Shown piece by piece: positions 1 to 8,463 of a stretch of DNA of 39,384 nucleotides. This DNA is from an uncultured Prevotellaceae bacterium. GTDB lineage: Bacteria; Bacteroidota; Bacteroidia; Bacteroidales; Bacteroidaceae. The DNA is taken from NCBI GenBank assembly GCA_900318555.1, contig ONKX01000017.1, positions 1 through 39,384 on the forward strand, written 5' to 3'. How positions within the stretch are numbered: position 1 is the stretch's first letter; each line of letters starts with the position of its first letter. Both the position numbers and the translations under genes were made by a program. Below the pieces are notes generated by a model. That model saw only the letters and a program-made list of their open reading frames with translations, did not search any database and was not told the DNA's origin.

Positions 1-28
1 TCATCTTATTTATAAAGAGAAGCATTTC

Positions 29-883
29 ATGACACGAAAAGAATTAATAGAACAGATTCGTGAGAAACGGTCGTTTCTCTGTGTAGGACTTGATCCCGAT
101 ATCAAGAAGATTCCTCAGTGTATCATTGACGAGGCAAAGGAGAAAGACGGCGAGGACTACATTTTCCGCGCCATCTGCGAGTTTAACGCCTTGATCATTG
201 ATGCCACAGCACCTTATTGCGTGGCCTACAAGCCCAACCTCGCTTTCTACGAGGCTTACGGAGTGGATGGCATTCTGGCTTTCGAGGCTACCATCGACTA
301 TCTGAAAGAGGAGTATCCCAACCACTTCATCATTGCCGACGCCAAACGCGGTGATATCGGCAACACATCGAAGATGTATGCCAAGACGTTCTTCGAGGAG
401 TATGACGTGGATGCCCTGACGGTAGCTCCTTATATGGGCGAAGACAGCGTCACACCATTCCTGGGCTATGACGACAAGTGGGTCATCCTGTTGGCGCTGA
501 CCTCGAATAAGGGCTCACACGACTTCCAGTTGACGGAGGATGCACAGGGCGAACGCCTTTTTGAGAAAGTGCTGAAGAAAAGTCAGGAATGGGGCAACGA
601 CGAGAACATGATGTACGTCGTTGGTGCCACACAAGGCCAGATGTTTGAAGACATCCGCAAGGTAGCCCCCAAGCACTTCCTGCTGGTTCCTGGTGTTGGT
701 GCACAAGGTGGAAGTCTCGAAGAGGTATGCAAATATGGCATGATACCTGATGAGATCGGGCTATTAGTGAATTCCTCGCGTGGAATTATCTATGCTTCTC
801 AGAATGAGGACTTTGCCGAGGTAGCAGGACAGAAAGCAAAGGAGTTGCAAGAGCAAATGGCAAAAATAATTAGTAATTCGTAG
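29..883 (+). CDS. pyrF: Orotidine 5'-phosphate decarboxylase
   Basis: Decarboxylates orotidine 5'-monophosphate to UMP, the last step of de novo pyrimidine synthesis, in the cytoplasm. The 284-aa length fits the longer bacterial (type 2) PyrF group. Near the N-terminus FLCVGLDPD is the first substrate-binding strand, and [13 protein letters not shown] around residue 105 carries the Asp-Lys-Asp catalytic array. PGVGAQGG followed by LLVNSSRGI near the C-terminus forms the phosphate-binding part of the barrel. The ATG at 29 gives the normal N-terminus. The last codons (KIISNS) are read from a degenerate 7-bp repeat that runs past the stop, so the C-terminal tail is probably not conserved. The gene is followed after 59 bp by pheS, which has its own promoter. 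Confidence 0.96.
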   Translation: MTRKELIEQIREKRSFLCVGLDPDIKKIPQCIIDEAKEKDGEDYIFRAICEFNALIIDATAPYCVAYKPNLAFYEAYGVDGILAFEATIDYLKEEYPNHFIIADAKRGDIGNTSKMYAKTFFEEYDVDALTVAPYMGEDSVTPFLGYDDKWVILLALTSNKGSHDFQLTEDAQGERLFEKVLKKSQEWGNDENMMYVVGATQGQMFEDIRKVAPKHFLLVPGVGAQGGSLEEVCKYGMIPDEIGLLVNSSRGIIYASQNEDFAEVAGQKAKELQEQMAKIISNS

Positions 884-894
884 TTTATAATACA
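867..894. repeat. Degenerate 7-bp tandem repeat at the pyrF 3' end
   Basis: Four consecutive heptamers, TAATTAG, TAATTCG, TAGTTTA and TAATACA, start inside the last pyrF codons and run through the stop toward the pheS promoter. The period is exactly 7 bp and the units differ at 2-4 positions. It is the most degenerate of the six arrays of this kind in the window, so it is the least certain. Confidence 0.45.
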
Positions 895-913
895 TAAAAA
901 ATTTGTACCTTTG
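883..913 (+). promoter_or_regulatory. Promoter of pheS (Bacteroidetes type)
   Basis: TACCTTTG at 906-913 matches the -7 consensus TAnnTTTG exactly. The -33 region is poor (GTTT at 883-886, 19 nt upstream). The expected transcript start is near 917, giving a leader of about 26 nt before the pheS ATG at 943. Confidence 0.7.
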
Positions 914-942
914 CACTCAAAATAGAATTCTATTATAGAAAC

Positions 943-2001
943 ATGATACTTGACAAGATTGACCAACTTCTGAAAGAAGTACAAACATTAAACGCGCAGA
1001 ATGCTGAGGAAGTAGAGCAGCTGCGCCTTAAATACCTGAGTAAGAAAGGCGAGATTACGCTCTTGATGAACGATTTCCGCGAAGTACCTGCTGACCAGAA
1101 AAAAGAGGTCGGCATGAAGATCAACGAGCTGAAGACGCTGGCCACGGAGCGCATCAACCAGTTGCGCGAGAATTGCTCCACTCAGGAAGGCGACAACGAA
1201 GGCATCGACCTGACACGTACGCCCTACCCCATTGGACTGGGTACGCGCCATCCGCTGACCATCGTGACCAACGAGATTATCGACATCTTCTCGCGAATGG
1301 GCTTTGTCCTGGCAGACGGTCCCGAAGTAGAGGACGATTTGCATGTGTTCACAAAGATGAACTTTGCTGCCGACCATCCGGCTCGCGACATGCAGGACAC
1401 CTTCTTTGTCAGCCAGCATCCAAATGATGTCACCAAGAACATCCTGTTGCGCTCACACACATCAAGCGTACAGGCTCGTGTGATGGAGAATATGCACACG
1501 GAAGACGGTAAACTGACAGCACCTATCCGCGTCATCTGCCCAGGCCGTGTATATCGTAATGAGGCCATTACAGCCCGTGCACACTGTTTCTTCCATCAGG
1601 TGGAGGGACTGTATATCGACAAAAATGTTTCGTTCACCGACCTGAAGCAGGTGCTGCTATCGTTCGCTCGCGAGATGTTTGGACCAGACACCCAGATTCG
1701 CCTGCGTCCCTCGTATTTCCCATTCACAGAGCCCAGTGCTGAGATGGATATCTCGTGCTTCATCTGTGGTGGCGAAGGTTGTGGATTCTGCAAGCATACA
1801 GGTTGGGTGGAGATTCTCGGATGTGGTATGGTTGACCCCAACGTGCTCGAGCAGTGTGGCATCGACTCCAAAGAGTACAGCGGCTATGCTTTCGGCATGG
1901 GTGTAGAGCGTATCACAAACTTGAAATATCGCGTCTCTGACCTCCGTATGTTCTCAGAAAACGACGTACGCTTCCTGAAGGAATTCGAATCAGCAAACTA
2001 A
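943..2001 (+). CDS. pheS: Phenylalanine--tRNA ligase alpha subunit
   Basis: Catalytic alpha subunit of the alpha2beta2 enzyme that charges tRNA-Phe with phenylalanine. The 352-aa protein starts with the N-terminal coiled coil (residues 1-90). The class II core follows, with motif 2 in GRVYRNEAITARAHCFFHQ around residue 205 and motif 3 in FGMGVERITNL near residue 325. An insertion around residues 270-285 carries a C-x2-C-x4-C-x2-C knuckle (CFICGGEGCGFC), which probably binds zinc; I recall such an insertion in many bacterial PheS proteins. The beta subunit gene pheT is not in this window, so the two subunits are encoded apart here. The start at 943 lies about 26 nt from the predicted transcript start. 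A ThiE-like gene follows after 7 bp. Confidence 0.97.
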   Translation: MILDKIDQLLKEVQTLNAQNAEEVEQLRLKYLSKKGEITLLMNDFREVPADQKKEVGMKINELKTLATERINQLRENCSTQEGDNEGIDLTRTPYPIGLGTRHPLTIVTNEIIDIFSRMGFVLADGPEVEDDLHVFTKMNFAADHPARDMQDTFFVSQHPNDVTKNILLRSHTSSVQARVMENMHTEDGKLTAPIRVICPGRVYRNEAITARAHCFFHQVEGLYIDKNVSFTDLKQVLLSFAREMFGPDTQIRLRPSYFPFTEPSAEMDISCFICGGEGCGFCKHTGWVEILGCGMVDPNVLEQCGIDSKEYSGYAFGMGVERITNLKYRVSDLRMFSENDVRFLKEFESAN

Positions 2002-2008
2002 ACAGGGC

Positions 2009-2617
2009 ATGAAACTCGTTCTCATGACACAACCCACGTTCTTCGTGGAGGAAGATAAAATCCTGACGTCACTCTTCGAGGAGGGACTCGACAACCTGCA
2101 TCTTTATAAGCCAGGGTCCGAGCCCATCTATTCTGAACGACTGCTGACATTGCTGCCGGACGATTATTACAAGAAGATTACCGTTCATGACAATTTCTAC
2201 CTCAAGGAAGAATACAAGTTGCGTGGTATCCACATTGACGACGAGACCACTCCTGCACCAAAAGGCTATCGCGGAAACATCAGTCGTACATGTACGCATC
2301 TGGACCAACTGAAGGCTGCCAAGAAGAATGCCGATTACGTGCTGTTGAAATACATCTTTGACAGTCAGACGGAACCAGACCAGAAAGCGTCATTCACCGC
2401 CGAGGAGCTGAAAGAGGCATCCCGTCGTGGACTCATCGACCGCCACGTCTATGCGCTAGGAGGCATGAATCTCGACACTATCAAGATGGCCAAGGACTTA
2501 GGTTTCGGAGGTATCGTTATCAGCGGTGACCTCTGGAATCGTTTCAACATCCAGCAGGAACTGGACTATCAGGCACTGATTGATCATTTTGCAAAACTAC
2601 GTAAAGCTATAGGATAA
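2009..2617 (+). CDS. ThiE/TenI-like thiamine-phosphate synthase family protein
   Basis: A 202-aa single-domain TIM-barrel protein. The C-terminal half shows the family pattern: RHVYALGGMNLDTIKMAKDLGF (about residues 142-163) resembles the ALGGI strand-turn of ThiE/TenI, and GGIVISGDLWN gives the phosphate-binding loop. ThiE couples hydroxymethylpyrimidine pyrophosphate with thiazole phosphate; TenI is the related aminohydrolase-like or aromatase group. The usual N-terminal substrate motifs of ThiE are weak here, and no other thiamine gene lies nearby, so true thiamine-phosphate synthase activity is uncertain. It sits 7 bp after pheS and 3 bp before prs, and is probably co-transcribed with both. 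Confidence 0.7.
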   Translation: MKLVLMTQPTFFVEEDKILTSLFEEGLDNLHLYKPGSEPIYSERLLTLLPDDYYKKITVHDNFYLKEEYKLRGIHIDDETTPAPKGYRGNISRTCTHLDQLKAAKKNADYVLLKYIFDSQTEPDQKASFTAEELKEASRRGLIDRHVYALGGMNLDTIKMAKDLGFGGIVISGDLWNRFNIQQELDYQALIDHFAKLRKAIG

Positions 2618-2620
2618 GCT

Positions 2621-3556
2621 ATGAACAATAAAAACTACATGGTATTTTCAGGTACGGCCACAAAGTACCTCGCGGAGAAAATCTGCCAAAGCCTTGGGTG
2701 TCCGTTAGGTGAACTTCTTATCACCAAGTTCTCCGACGGCGAGTTTGCTGTTTCGTATGAGGAAAGCATCCGTGGACGCGACATCTTCCTCGTACAGAGC
2801 ACGTTCCCCAATTCTGACAATCTGATGGAGTTGCTCTTGATGATTGATGCCGCCAAGCGTGCATCTGCCCGTACCATCAATGCTGTCATCCCCTATTTCG
2901 GATGGGCGCGTCAGGATCGTAAGGACAAACCACGTGTCAGCATTGGCGCAAAATTGGTGGCAGACCTGCTGAGTGCTGCTGGTATCAATCGCGTGATTAC
3001 GATGGATCTCCATGCAGACCAGATTCAGGGCTTCTTCGACGTTCCCGTCGACCATCTCTATGCGTCGAACGTCATTCTTCCCTATCTGCAGAGTCTGAAG
3101 CTTGAGGATATGGTGATTGCCTCGCCTGATGTAGGTGGTTCCAAGCGTGCTAATACCTATGCCAAGTATCTGGGCTGTCCGCTGGTACTGTGTAACAAGA
3201 CCCGCGCCCGTGCAAATGTCGTAGCCACGATGCAGATTATCGGTGACGTGGAAGGTAAGAATGTGGTGATTATCGACGACATGGTGGATACTGCAGGTAC
3301 CATTACCAAAGCTGCAGATATCATGAAGGAAGCTGGTGCCAAGACTGTTCGCGCCTGCGCTTCACACTGTGTGATGAGTGGTCCTGCCAGCGAACGCGTT
3401 CAGAATTCAGCCCTCGAGGAAATCGTGTTCACCGATTCCATTCCCTACTCTCAGCGTTGCGCCAAAGTGAAACAGCTGAGTGTAGCCGACCTTTTTGCAG
3501 AAACAATCCGTAGAGTTATCAACAATGAAAGCATCTCTAGCCAGTATATTATTTAG
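2621..3556 (+). CDS. prs: Ribose-phosphate pyrophosphokinase
   Basis: Makes PRPP from ribose 5-phosphate and ATP, feeding purine, pyrimidine, histidine, tryptophan and NAD synthesis. At 311 aa it has the normal class I length. Visible motifs are FSDGE near residue 37, the RQDRKDKPR flexible segment near residue 100, TMDLHADQIQGFFDVPVDHL near residue 127 (metal and ATP site), and the PRPP-binding loop VVIIDDMVDTAGT near residue 212. The reading frame overlaps the next gene by 32 bp, so the end of prs encodes both the Prs C-terminus and the start of a lipoprotein signal peptide. pyrF at the start of the same region uses the same nucleotide pathway, although it has a separate promoter boundary. 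Confidence 0.97.
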   Translation: MNNKNYMVFSGTATKYLAEKICQSLGCPLGELLITKFSDGEFAVSYEESIRGRDIFLVQSTFPNSDNLMELLLMIDAAKRASARTINAVIPYFGWARQDRKDKPRVSIGAKLVADLLSAAGINRVITMDLHADQIQGFFDVPVDHLYASNVILPYLQSLKLEDMVIASPDVGGSKRANTYAKYLGCPLVLCNKTRARANVVATMQIIGDVEGKNVVIIDDMVDTAGTITKAADIMKEAGAKTVRACASHCVMSGPASERVQNSALEEIVFTDSIPYSQRCAKVKQLSVADLFAETIRRVINNESISSQYII

Positions 3557-4628
3557 TATTGCCCTGCTGACATCCTGCCAGTCAAACGGTTACAAGATTA
3601 GCGGTTCGGTTAGCTCTTCTGAAGGGCTGGCTGACGGTGACACGCTTTTTGTCACCCAGGATCTGCAGACAGGTATTCCAAGTGACACGCTCATCATTGA
3701 GGACGGAAAATTCAAATTGAGCGGTGAGACGGATTCCACAACATTGTGCATGATATATAGTGCCAAACGCAACGAAATCAATGCGGCATTCTTTATGGAG
3801 CCTGGCACCATTGACATTCAGTTGACAAACCAACCTGGCGGTTCGCGTGTAGGAGGAACAACCTGCAATAAACAATGGCAGACACTGAACGACAGTGTGA
3901 TGTCTATCGGTAAGGAAATCAATCGTATTGCTGAACATATCTATGGCAATAACCTTTCGCAGGAAGAACAGCAGAAAGGTATGGAGCAGATTGAAAAACT
4001 GAACAAGCGGTTTGCAGAACTGGTGGTTAAAACTGCAGAGAAGAATATCGACAACGAGTTTGGATACTTCCTGCTGACGTACTATCCTGAGGAACTCATT
4101 GACAACAATACTCGTGCAAAACTGATTAAGGATTTGCCTGCAGAGATGCGCCAGCGAACAGCTATCAAGCAGATGGAGCAGGCTATTAATGCTGCTGCAA
4201 AGACTGCTGAGGGTGCCACCATCAAAGACTTCACGCAGAAAACTCCAGACGGAACGGAAATCAGTCTGATGGACGAAGTCAAGAAATACAAAGTAACCGT
4301 CATCGATTTCTGGGCCTCTTGGTGTGGTCCATGTCGTCAGGAAATGCCATTCATGATGCAGATGTATGACAAACACCAGTCGAAAGGACTCGGCATCATA
4401 GGTATTTCGCTCGACAACGACAAGGATGCATGGGTAAAAGGCACAGAAGCATTGGGATTCACATGGCCTCAGATGAGCGACCTGAAGGGTTGGGAGAATG
4501 AAATCGCCCAGCATTTCCAGGTGACAAGTATCCCCCACACCATCGTCGTAGACCAGAAAGGAACTATCCTGCGTCGTGGACTTCGCGGTGAGGAGCTGGA
4601 GGCTTTCGTCGCTGAACAACTGAAATAG
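3525..4628 (+). CDS. TlpA-like thiol:disulfide oxidoreductase lipoprotein (DUF4369-type)
   Basis: A 367-aa secreted lipoprotein. The ATG at 3525 is chosen because it begins a classic signal peptide ending in the lipobox LTSC (Cys18); the longer frame from 3495 would bury this signal. Residues 25-120 are a beta-rich DUF4369-like domain (YKISGSV, GDTLFV, DGKFKLSG). A helical linker follows, then a thioredoxin fold with the redox motif WASWCGPCRQEMPF around residue 265 and the cis-proline segment TSIPHTIVV near residue 337. Bacteroidetes carry many such proteins, thought to reduce or isomerise disulfides in the periplasm or at the outer membrane. The substrate is unknown. The start overlaps prs by 32 bp. 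Confidence 0.9.
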   Translation: MKASLASILFSIALLTSCQSNGYKISGSVSSSEGLADGDTLFVTQDLQTGIPSDTLIIEDGKFKLSGETDSTTLCMIYSAKRNEINAAFFMEPGTIDIQLTNQPGGSRVGGTTCNKQWQTLNDSVMSIGKEINRIAEHIYGNNLSQEEQQKGMEQIEKLNKRFAELVVKTAEKNIDNEFGYFLLTYYPEELIDNNTRAKLIKDLPAEMRQRTAIKQMEQAINAAAKTAEGATIKDFTQKTPDGTEISLMDEVKKYKVTVIDFWASWCGPCRQEMPFMMQMYDKHQSKGLGIIGISLDNDKDAWVKGTEALGFTWPQMSDLKGWENEIAQHFQVTSIPHTIVVDQKGTILRRGLRGEELEAFVAEQLK

Positions 4629-4669
4629 TCAATATCGCCTGTTCGCTTTATCAAAGCCAAACAAAAATA

Positions 4670-4707
4670 AAGCCCAAGACTTGAGCATCAACTCTTGCCT
4701 TGGGCTT
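4670..4707. terminator. Shared bidirectional terminator hairpin
   Basis: AAGCCCAAG at 4670-4678 pairs with CTTGGGCTT at 4699-4707 (9 bp). An A-rich tract lies on the left and a T-rich tract on the right, so it can end transcripts in both directions. It lies between the convergent TlpA-like gene (ends 4628) and DUF3127 gene (ends 4730). The loop contains a further GAG/CTC pairing. Confidence 0.85.
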
Positions 4708-4729
4708 ATTCTTTGTGTTACCGATTTCC

Positions 4730-5128
4730 TTAGAAGGGCAGATCGTCAGCCGAACCTTCACCAGCGGGTTCCTGGGCAGGAGGGAATGGTGAAGTACTGT
4801 CGTTAGGAGCAGCAGCCTGCTGGGGAGGGAACGGAGTTGCGCCAGCAACAGGAGCTACGCCACGAGTCACATTGTAAGCGCGAATCTCGTTAAACCAACG
4901 TCCCTGATATTCATGAGCATCAATGTCAAATGACACAGTAATGTCTTCACCCATCTGAATATTGAACTGCTTGATGCGATCTTCACCGAAGATACGGAAC
5001 AAACATTTGCGAGGATACTGACCTGGTACCTCAATTACATACTCTTGCGACATCCAAGGGTTACCTGTACGTGCAGAGACTCCACTGTTAGCCGGCAACA
5101 CGGCTATTACTCTACCTGTTAAATCCAT
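4730..5128 (-). CDS. DUF3127 protein with SSB-like acidic C-terminal tip
   Basis: A 132-aa protein of the Bacteroidetes DUF3127 family. I chose the ATG at 5128 (MDLTGRVIAV) over a longer frame from 5203 because the upstream part is AT-rich promoter DNA. Residues 1-90 form a compact beta-rich domain (YVIEVPGQYPRKCLFRIFG, ITVSFDIDAHEYQGRWFNEIRAY), suggestive of an OB fold. Residues 95-127 are a flexible Pro/Gln/Ala-rich linker, and the protein ends in DDLPF. That layout of folded domain, disordered linker and acidic tip ending in Pro-Phe is that of single-stranded DNA-binding protein, whose tip recruits repair and replication proteins. DNA binding is inference. The gene is divergent from dnaN. 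A weak -7 (TAATTTCG) lies at 5178-5171 on the minus strand. Confidence 0.85.
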   Translation of the reverse strand: MDLTGRVIAVLPANSGVSARTGNPWMSQEYVIEVPGQYPRKCLFRIFGEDRIKQFNIQMGEDITVSFDIDAHEYQGRWFNEIRAYNVTRGVAPVAGATPFPPQQAAAPNDSTSPFPPAQEPAGEGSADDLPF

Positions 5129-5218
5129 AATAAATATTACTTTTTTCTTGTTATTACGTGTTTCAGATTGCGAAATTACATAAAAAAATTCGAATTTGTG
5201 CATTTTTTACGAAATATT

Positions 5219-5250
5219 TTTGCTATTGAGCCAGACTTTTTGTATTTTTG
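5219..5250 (+). promoter_or_regulatory. Promoter of the dnaN operon
   Basis: TTTG at 5219-5222, a 20-nt spacer and TATTTTTG at 5243-5250 match both Bacteroidetes promoter boxes exactly. The leader before dnaN would be about 39 nt. The 164-bp region 5129-5292 holds this promoter and presumably that of the divergent DUF3127 gene. Confidence 0.85.
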
Positions 5251-5292
5251 TACTCAATTTGAATAGAAAAGAAACTAAAAACAGATATACAT

Positions 5293-6417
5293 ATGAGATT
5301 TACCGTATCCAGTACTGCACTTAGCAGCAAGCTTAATGCTCTTTCAAGAGTTATCAACAGTAAGAATTCTCTGCCCATTTTGGCAGACTTTGTTTTCGAC
5401 ATTCAGGACAATGTGCTCCGCCTGACAGCCTCGGACAGCGAGAATGTCATGAAGACGCAGGTTGAACTGACTGAAAGCGACGGCAACGGTCGTTTTGCAG
5501 TAGGCAACCACGATCTGCTGGAGGCCGTTAAGGGTTTCTCCGAGCAGCCAATCACGTTCGATGTAGACCAGCAGGCCAACATTGCAAAGATCAGTTATCA
5601 GAATGGTATGTTCTCACTGCCTGTCGAGAGTGCCGATGAATACCCTGTTACCCAGACTGTCAGCGACAGTGCCACAGAGATTGTCATTGAAAGTGCCGTA
5701 CTGGCCGAGAACATCAACCGTTCGCTCTTCGCCACAGCGCAAGACGAATTGCGCCCCGTCATGAATGGTATCTATTTTGACCTCACTCCTGAGTGCCTGG
5801 CTATCGTGGCTTCTGATGGTCATAAGTTGGTTCGCAACAAGATTCTGAACATTCATAGCGATCAGCCCGCATCGTTCATTCTGCCTAAGAAGCCTGCTTC
5901 TCTGCTGAAGACGCTGCTGAGCAAGGACGGTGAGGATGTTATCATCCGCTTTGACGAGCGTAACGCACTCATCGACTATACCGATGGTGAAATCACCTGT
6001 CGACTCATCGAGGGCCGCTATCCAAACTACAACTCTGTCATTCCGCAGAGCAACCCCAATCAGCTCACCGTCGATCGTCTGGGCTTGTTGGCAGCATTGC
6101 GTCGTGTTCAGCCTTTCTCCAGCGACTCCAGCAACCTCATCCGTTTCCACGTTGAGGGTGGTACGCTGCAGCTCGATGCTGAGGACTACGACTTCTCGAA
6201 GACAGCTACCGAACGCATGGCATGCCAATACGAAGGTCAGCCCATGAGCATTGGTTTCAAGGGTTCTTCATTCATTGAGATACTTGGTAACTTCGATTGC
6301 TCTGAGGTACTCATCCAATTGGCAGATCCCAGCCGTGCAGGTTTGGTTCTTCCCACAGAACAGTCAGAGAATCAGGATGTCCTGATGTTGATGATGCCCA
6401 TGTTGATTAATGACTAA
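5293..6417 (+). CDS. dnaN: DNA polymerase III beta subunit (sliding clamp)
   Basis: Ring-shaped processivity clamp that tethers the replicative polymerase and repair enzymes to DNA. The 374-aa length covers the three clamp domains. Typical segments are the N-terminal LSRVINSKNSLPILADF, FDLTPECLAIVASDGHKLV near residue 160, IEGRYPNYNSVIPQ near residue 240, and the C-terminal run VLMLMMPMLI in place of the usual MPMRL-type end. The gene heads an operon with a DnaQ-like exonuclease, coaBC and a TrmH-type methyltransferase, with gaps of 8-17 bp. dnaA, the usual neighbour in many phyla, is not here. Confidence 0.97.
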   Translation: MRFTVSSTALSSKLNALSRVINSKNSLPILADFVFDIQDNVLRLTASDSENVMKTQVELTESDGNGRFAVGNHDLLEAVKGFSEQPITFDVDQQANIAKISYQNGMFSLPVESADEYPVTQTVSDSATEIVIESAVLAENINRSLFATAQDELRPVMNGIYFDLTPECLAIVASDGHKLVRNKILNIHSDQPASFILPKKPASLLKTLLSKDGEDVIIRFDERNALIDYTDGEITCRLIEGRYPNYNSVIPQSNPNQLTVDRLGLLAALRRVQPFSSDSSNLIRFHVEGGTLQLDAEDYDFSKTATERMACQYEGQPMSIGFKGSSFIEILGNFDCSEVLIQLADPSRAGLVLPTEQSENQDVLMLMMPMLIND

Positions 6418-6425
6418 AAGCTAGT

Positions 6426-7238
6426 ATGAAACTGAACTTAACAAAACCACTTGTTATATTCGACTTGGAGACTACGGGACTTGACATGGTCAAGGACCGT
6501 GTCATCCAGTTGTCATATATTAAGGTTTACCCAGACGGACGCGAGGAAAGAGGTAACGAACTGATTAACCCCGAGAAGCACATCGACGATATCATCACCC
6601 AACTGACAGGTATCAGCAACGAGGATGTAAAGGACAAACCCACCTTCAAGCAGATTGCGAAGAAGATGGAGACCGTGTTCTCAGGTTCTGATATTGCAGG
6701 ATTCAATTCCAATTTCTTCGATGTTCCCTTGCTCGCTGAGGAATTCCTGCGTGCTGGCATCGACTTTGATTTCTCCAAGTGTCGTCTAATTGATGCTTGC
6801 ACCATCTTCAAAAAGATGGAACGTCGTAACCTGGCATCGGCCTATAGGTTCTACTGCGGTCGCAAAATGGAAGAAGACTTCGAGGCGCACCGTGCCGATC
6901 AGGATACCGAAGCGACTTATCGCGTACTGATGGGCGAATTGGACAAATATGCCCCAGGTGCCAACGAAGATCCAGAGAAAGTACTTGAGAACGACATGCA
7001 GGCTTTGGCAGATTTCTCAAAGCAGAACGATAACGTCGACTTTGCCGGACGTATCGTCTGGGCTGACGTCAACGGCAAGCGTACGGAGGTTTTCAACTTT
7101 GGCAAACACAAAGGCCTGCCTGTGGCTGACGTTCTCCGCATGGATCCAGGATACTATAGCTGGATATTGGCTGGCGACTTCACGTATAACACGAAACAGG
7201 TGCTCACACGCATCCGTCTGCGCGAAGCAACAAAGTAA
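6426..7238 (+). CDS. DnaQ-like 3'-5' exonuclease with ExoX-type C-terminal domain
   Basis: A 270-aa DEDDh exonuclease. Exo I is FDLETTGLD (Asp and Glu around residues 13-15), Exo II is the Asp in FNSNFFDVPLLAEE near residue 100, and Exo III is HRADQDTEAT near residue 155, giving the final His and Asp. Residues 215-265 (FNFGKHKGLPVADVL, DPGYYSWIL) form a small domain like the one at the end of exonuclease X (DUF3820 type). It lies 8 bp after dnaN, so it may act as the proofreading subunit of polymerase III or as a clamp-linked repair exonuclease; the sequence does not decide which. The Bacteroidetes PolC/DnaE partner is not in the window. Confidence 0.9.
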   Translation: MKLNLTKPLVIFDLETTGLDMVKDRVIQLSYIKVYPDGREERGNELINPEKHIDDIITQLTGISNEDVKDKPTFKQIAKKMETVFSGSDIAGFNSNFFDVPLLAEEFLRAGIDFDFSKCRLIDACTIFKKMERRNLASAYRFYCGRKMEEDFEAHRADQDTEATYRVLMGELDKYAPGANEDPEKVLENDMQALADFSKQNDNVDFAGRIVWADVNGKRTEVFNFGKHKGLPVADVLRMDPGYYSWILAGDFTYNTKQVLTRIRLREATK

Positions 7239-7246
7239 GTAGCAAG

Positions 7247-8446
7247 ATGTTGAAAGGCAAGAAAATCGTATTAGGCATTACGGGTTCTATAGCAGCCTAC
7301 AAGGCCTGCATGATTATCCGTGGGCTTGTCAAGGCTGGTGCTGAGGTGCAGGTTGTCATTACCCCTGCTGGTAAGGAGTTCATCACCCCCATCACACTTT
7401 CGGCACTGACACAGAAACCAGTCATCAGCGATTTCTTCTCCCAACGTGACGGCACGTGGCATTCCCATGTGGCATTAGGTCTTTGGGCTGACGCCATGCT
7501 CGTGGCTCCCTGCACAGCTTCAACACTGGGGAAGATGGCGAACGGTATTGCCGACAATATGTTGATTACGACCTACCTATCCATGAAGGCTCCCGTATTC
7601 ATTGCCCCAGCGATGGATCTTGACATGTACCAACATCCGACTACGCAACAAAACATGGAACGCCTGCGTTCGTTCGGCAACCACATCATAGAACCTCAAA
7701 GTGGATTCCTAGCTTCAGGACTGGAAGGCAAGGGACGTATGGAGGAACCGGAACGCATTGTCGAAGCGCTGGACTATTTCTTCGAAACAAAGGATTTGTC
7801 AGGCAAGCACATCATGATTACTGCCGGTCCTACTCATGAGAAGATAGATCCTGTCCGCTTCATTGGCAATTACTCCAGTGGTAAAATGGGATTTGCCCTT
7901 GCTGAGGAATGTGTACGACGTGGAGCTGATGTAACGCTGGTTTGCGGACCTGTTTCCACACAATTGTCACCGATGGCTGCGCAACTTATCAAGCGCATCA
8001 ACGTAGAGAGTTGTCAGGAGATGTTCAATGCTGCTACCACTGTATTTCCCGGTTGCAATGCCGCCATCCTTTGTGCTGCTGTGGCTGACTTCCGTCTTGA
8101 CCACCAGGCCGACCAGAAGATTAAACGCGAAGGCGACGACCTGCAACTCCGTTTGCTACCCAATCCCGATATCGCTGCAGAACTGGGACGTATGAAGCAA
8201 TCTGGACAACATCTTGTCGGTTTTGCCCTTGAAACCAACGACGAACAAGCTAACGCCCAGAAGAAGCTACAGAAGAAGAACCTCGACTTCATCGTGCTGA
8301 ACTCACTGCGCAATGAAGGGACATGTTTCCAGTCGGACGAAAACCAAATCAGCATCATCAACGCTGACGGGCAGCGTGACTACGAACGCAAGTCCAAGAG
8401 CGCCGTTGCCAAAGATATTATTGACCAGTTGGCAATGCTGCTGTAG
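7247..8446 (+). CDS. coaBC: Bifunctional phosphopantothenoylcysteine decarboxylase / phosphopantothenate--cysteine ligase
   Basis: Carries out two successive steps of coenzyme A synthesis. The N-terminal half (about residues 1-185) is the FMN-dependent decarboxylase CoaC: GITGSIAAYKA, the His in SHVALGLWADAMLVAPCTAS and GKMANGIADNML are visible. The substrate-clamp motif, PAMNxxMW in E. coli, reads PAMDLDMY here. The C-terminal half (from about residue 187) is the CTP-using ligase CoaB, with ITAGPTHEKIDPVRFIGNYS and SSGKMG, AAVADFR, and KKLQKKNLDFIVLN. At 399 aa the fusion has normal length. It is 8 bp after the exonuclease and 17 bp before the methyltransferase. Confidence 0.96.
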   Translation: MLKGKKIVLGITGSIAAYKACMIIRGLVKAGAEVQVVITPAGKEFITPITLSALTQKPVISDFFSQRDGTWHSHVALGLWADAMLVAPCTASTLGKMANGIADNMLITTYLSMKAPVFIAPAMDLDMYQHPTTQQNMERLRSFGNHIIEPQSGFLASGLEGKGRMEEPERIVEALDYFFETKDLSGKHIMITAGPTHEKIDPVRFIGNYSSGKMGFALAEECVRRGADVTLVCGPVSTQLSPMAAQLIKRINVESCQEMFNAATTVFPGCNAAILCAAVADFRLDHQADQKIKREGDDLQLRLLPNPDIAAELGRMKQSGQHLVGFALETNDEQANAQKKLQKKNLDFIVLNSLRNEGTCFQSDENQISIINADGQRDYERKSKSAVAKDIIDQLAMLL

Positions 8447-8463
8447 CATAAAAACACATTTAC

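Noticed and set aside
1-28. Possible end of an upstream gene before pyrF
   Set aside because: The 28 bases are AT-rich and show no coding signal that can be judged.
3582-4619. A 345-aa minus-strand open frame opposite the TlpA-like gene
   Set aside because: The sense strand encodes a lipobox and WCGPC thioredoxin motif; the antisense translation has no recognisable feature and would begin inside the convergent terminator region.
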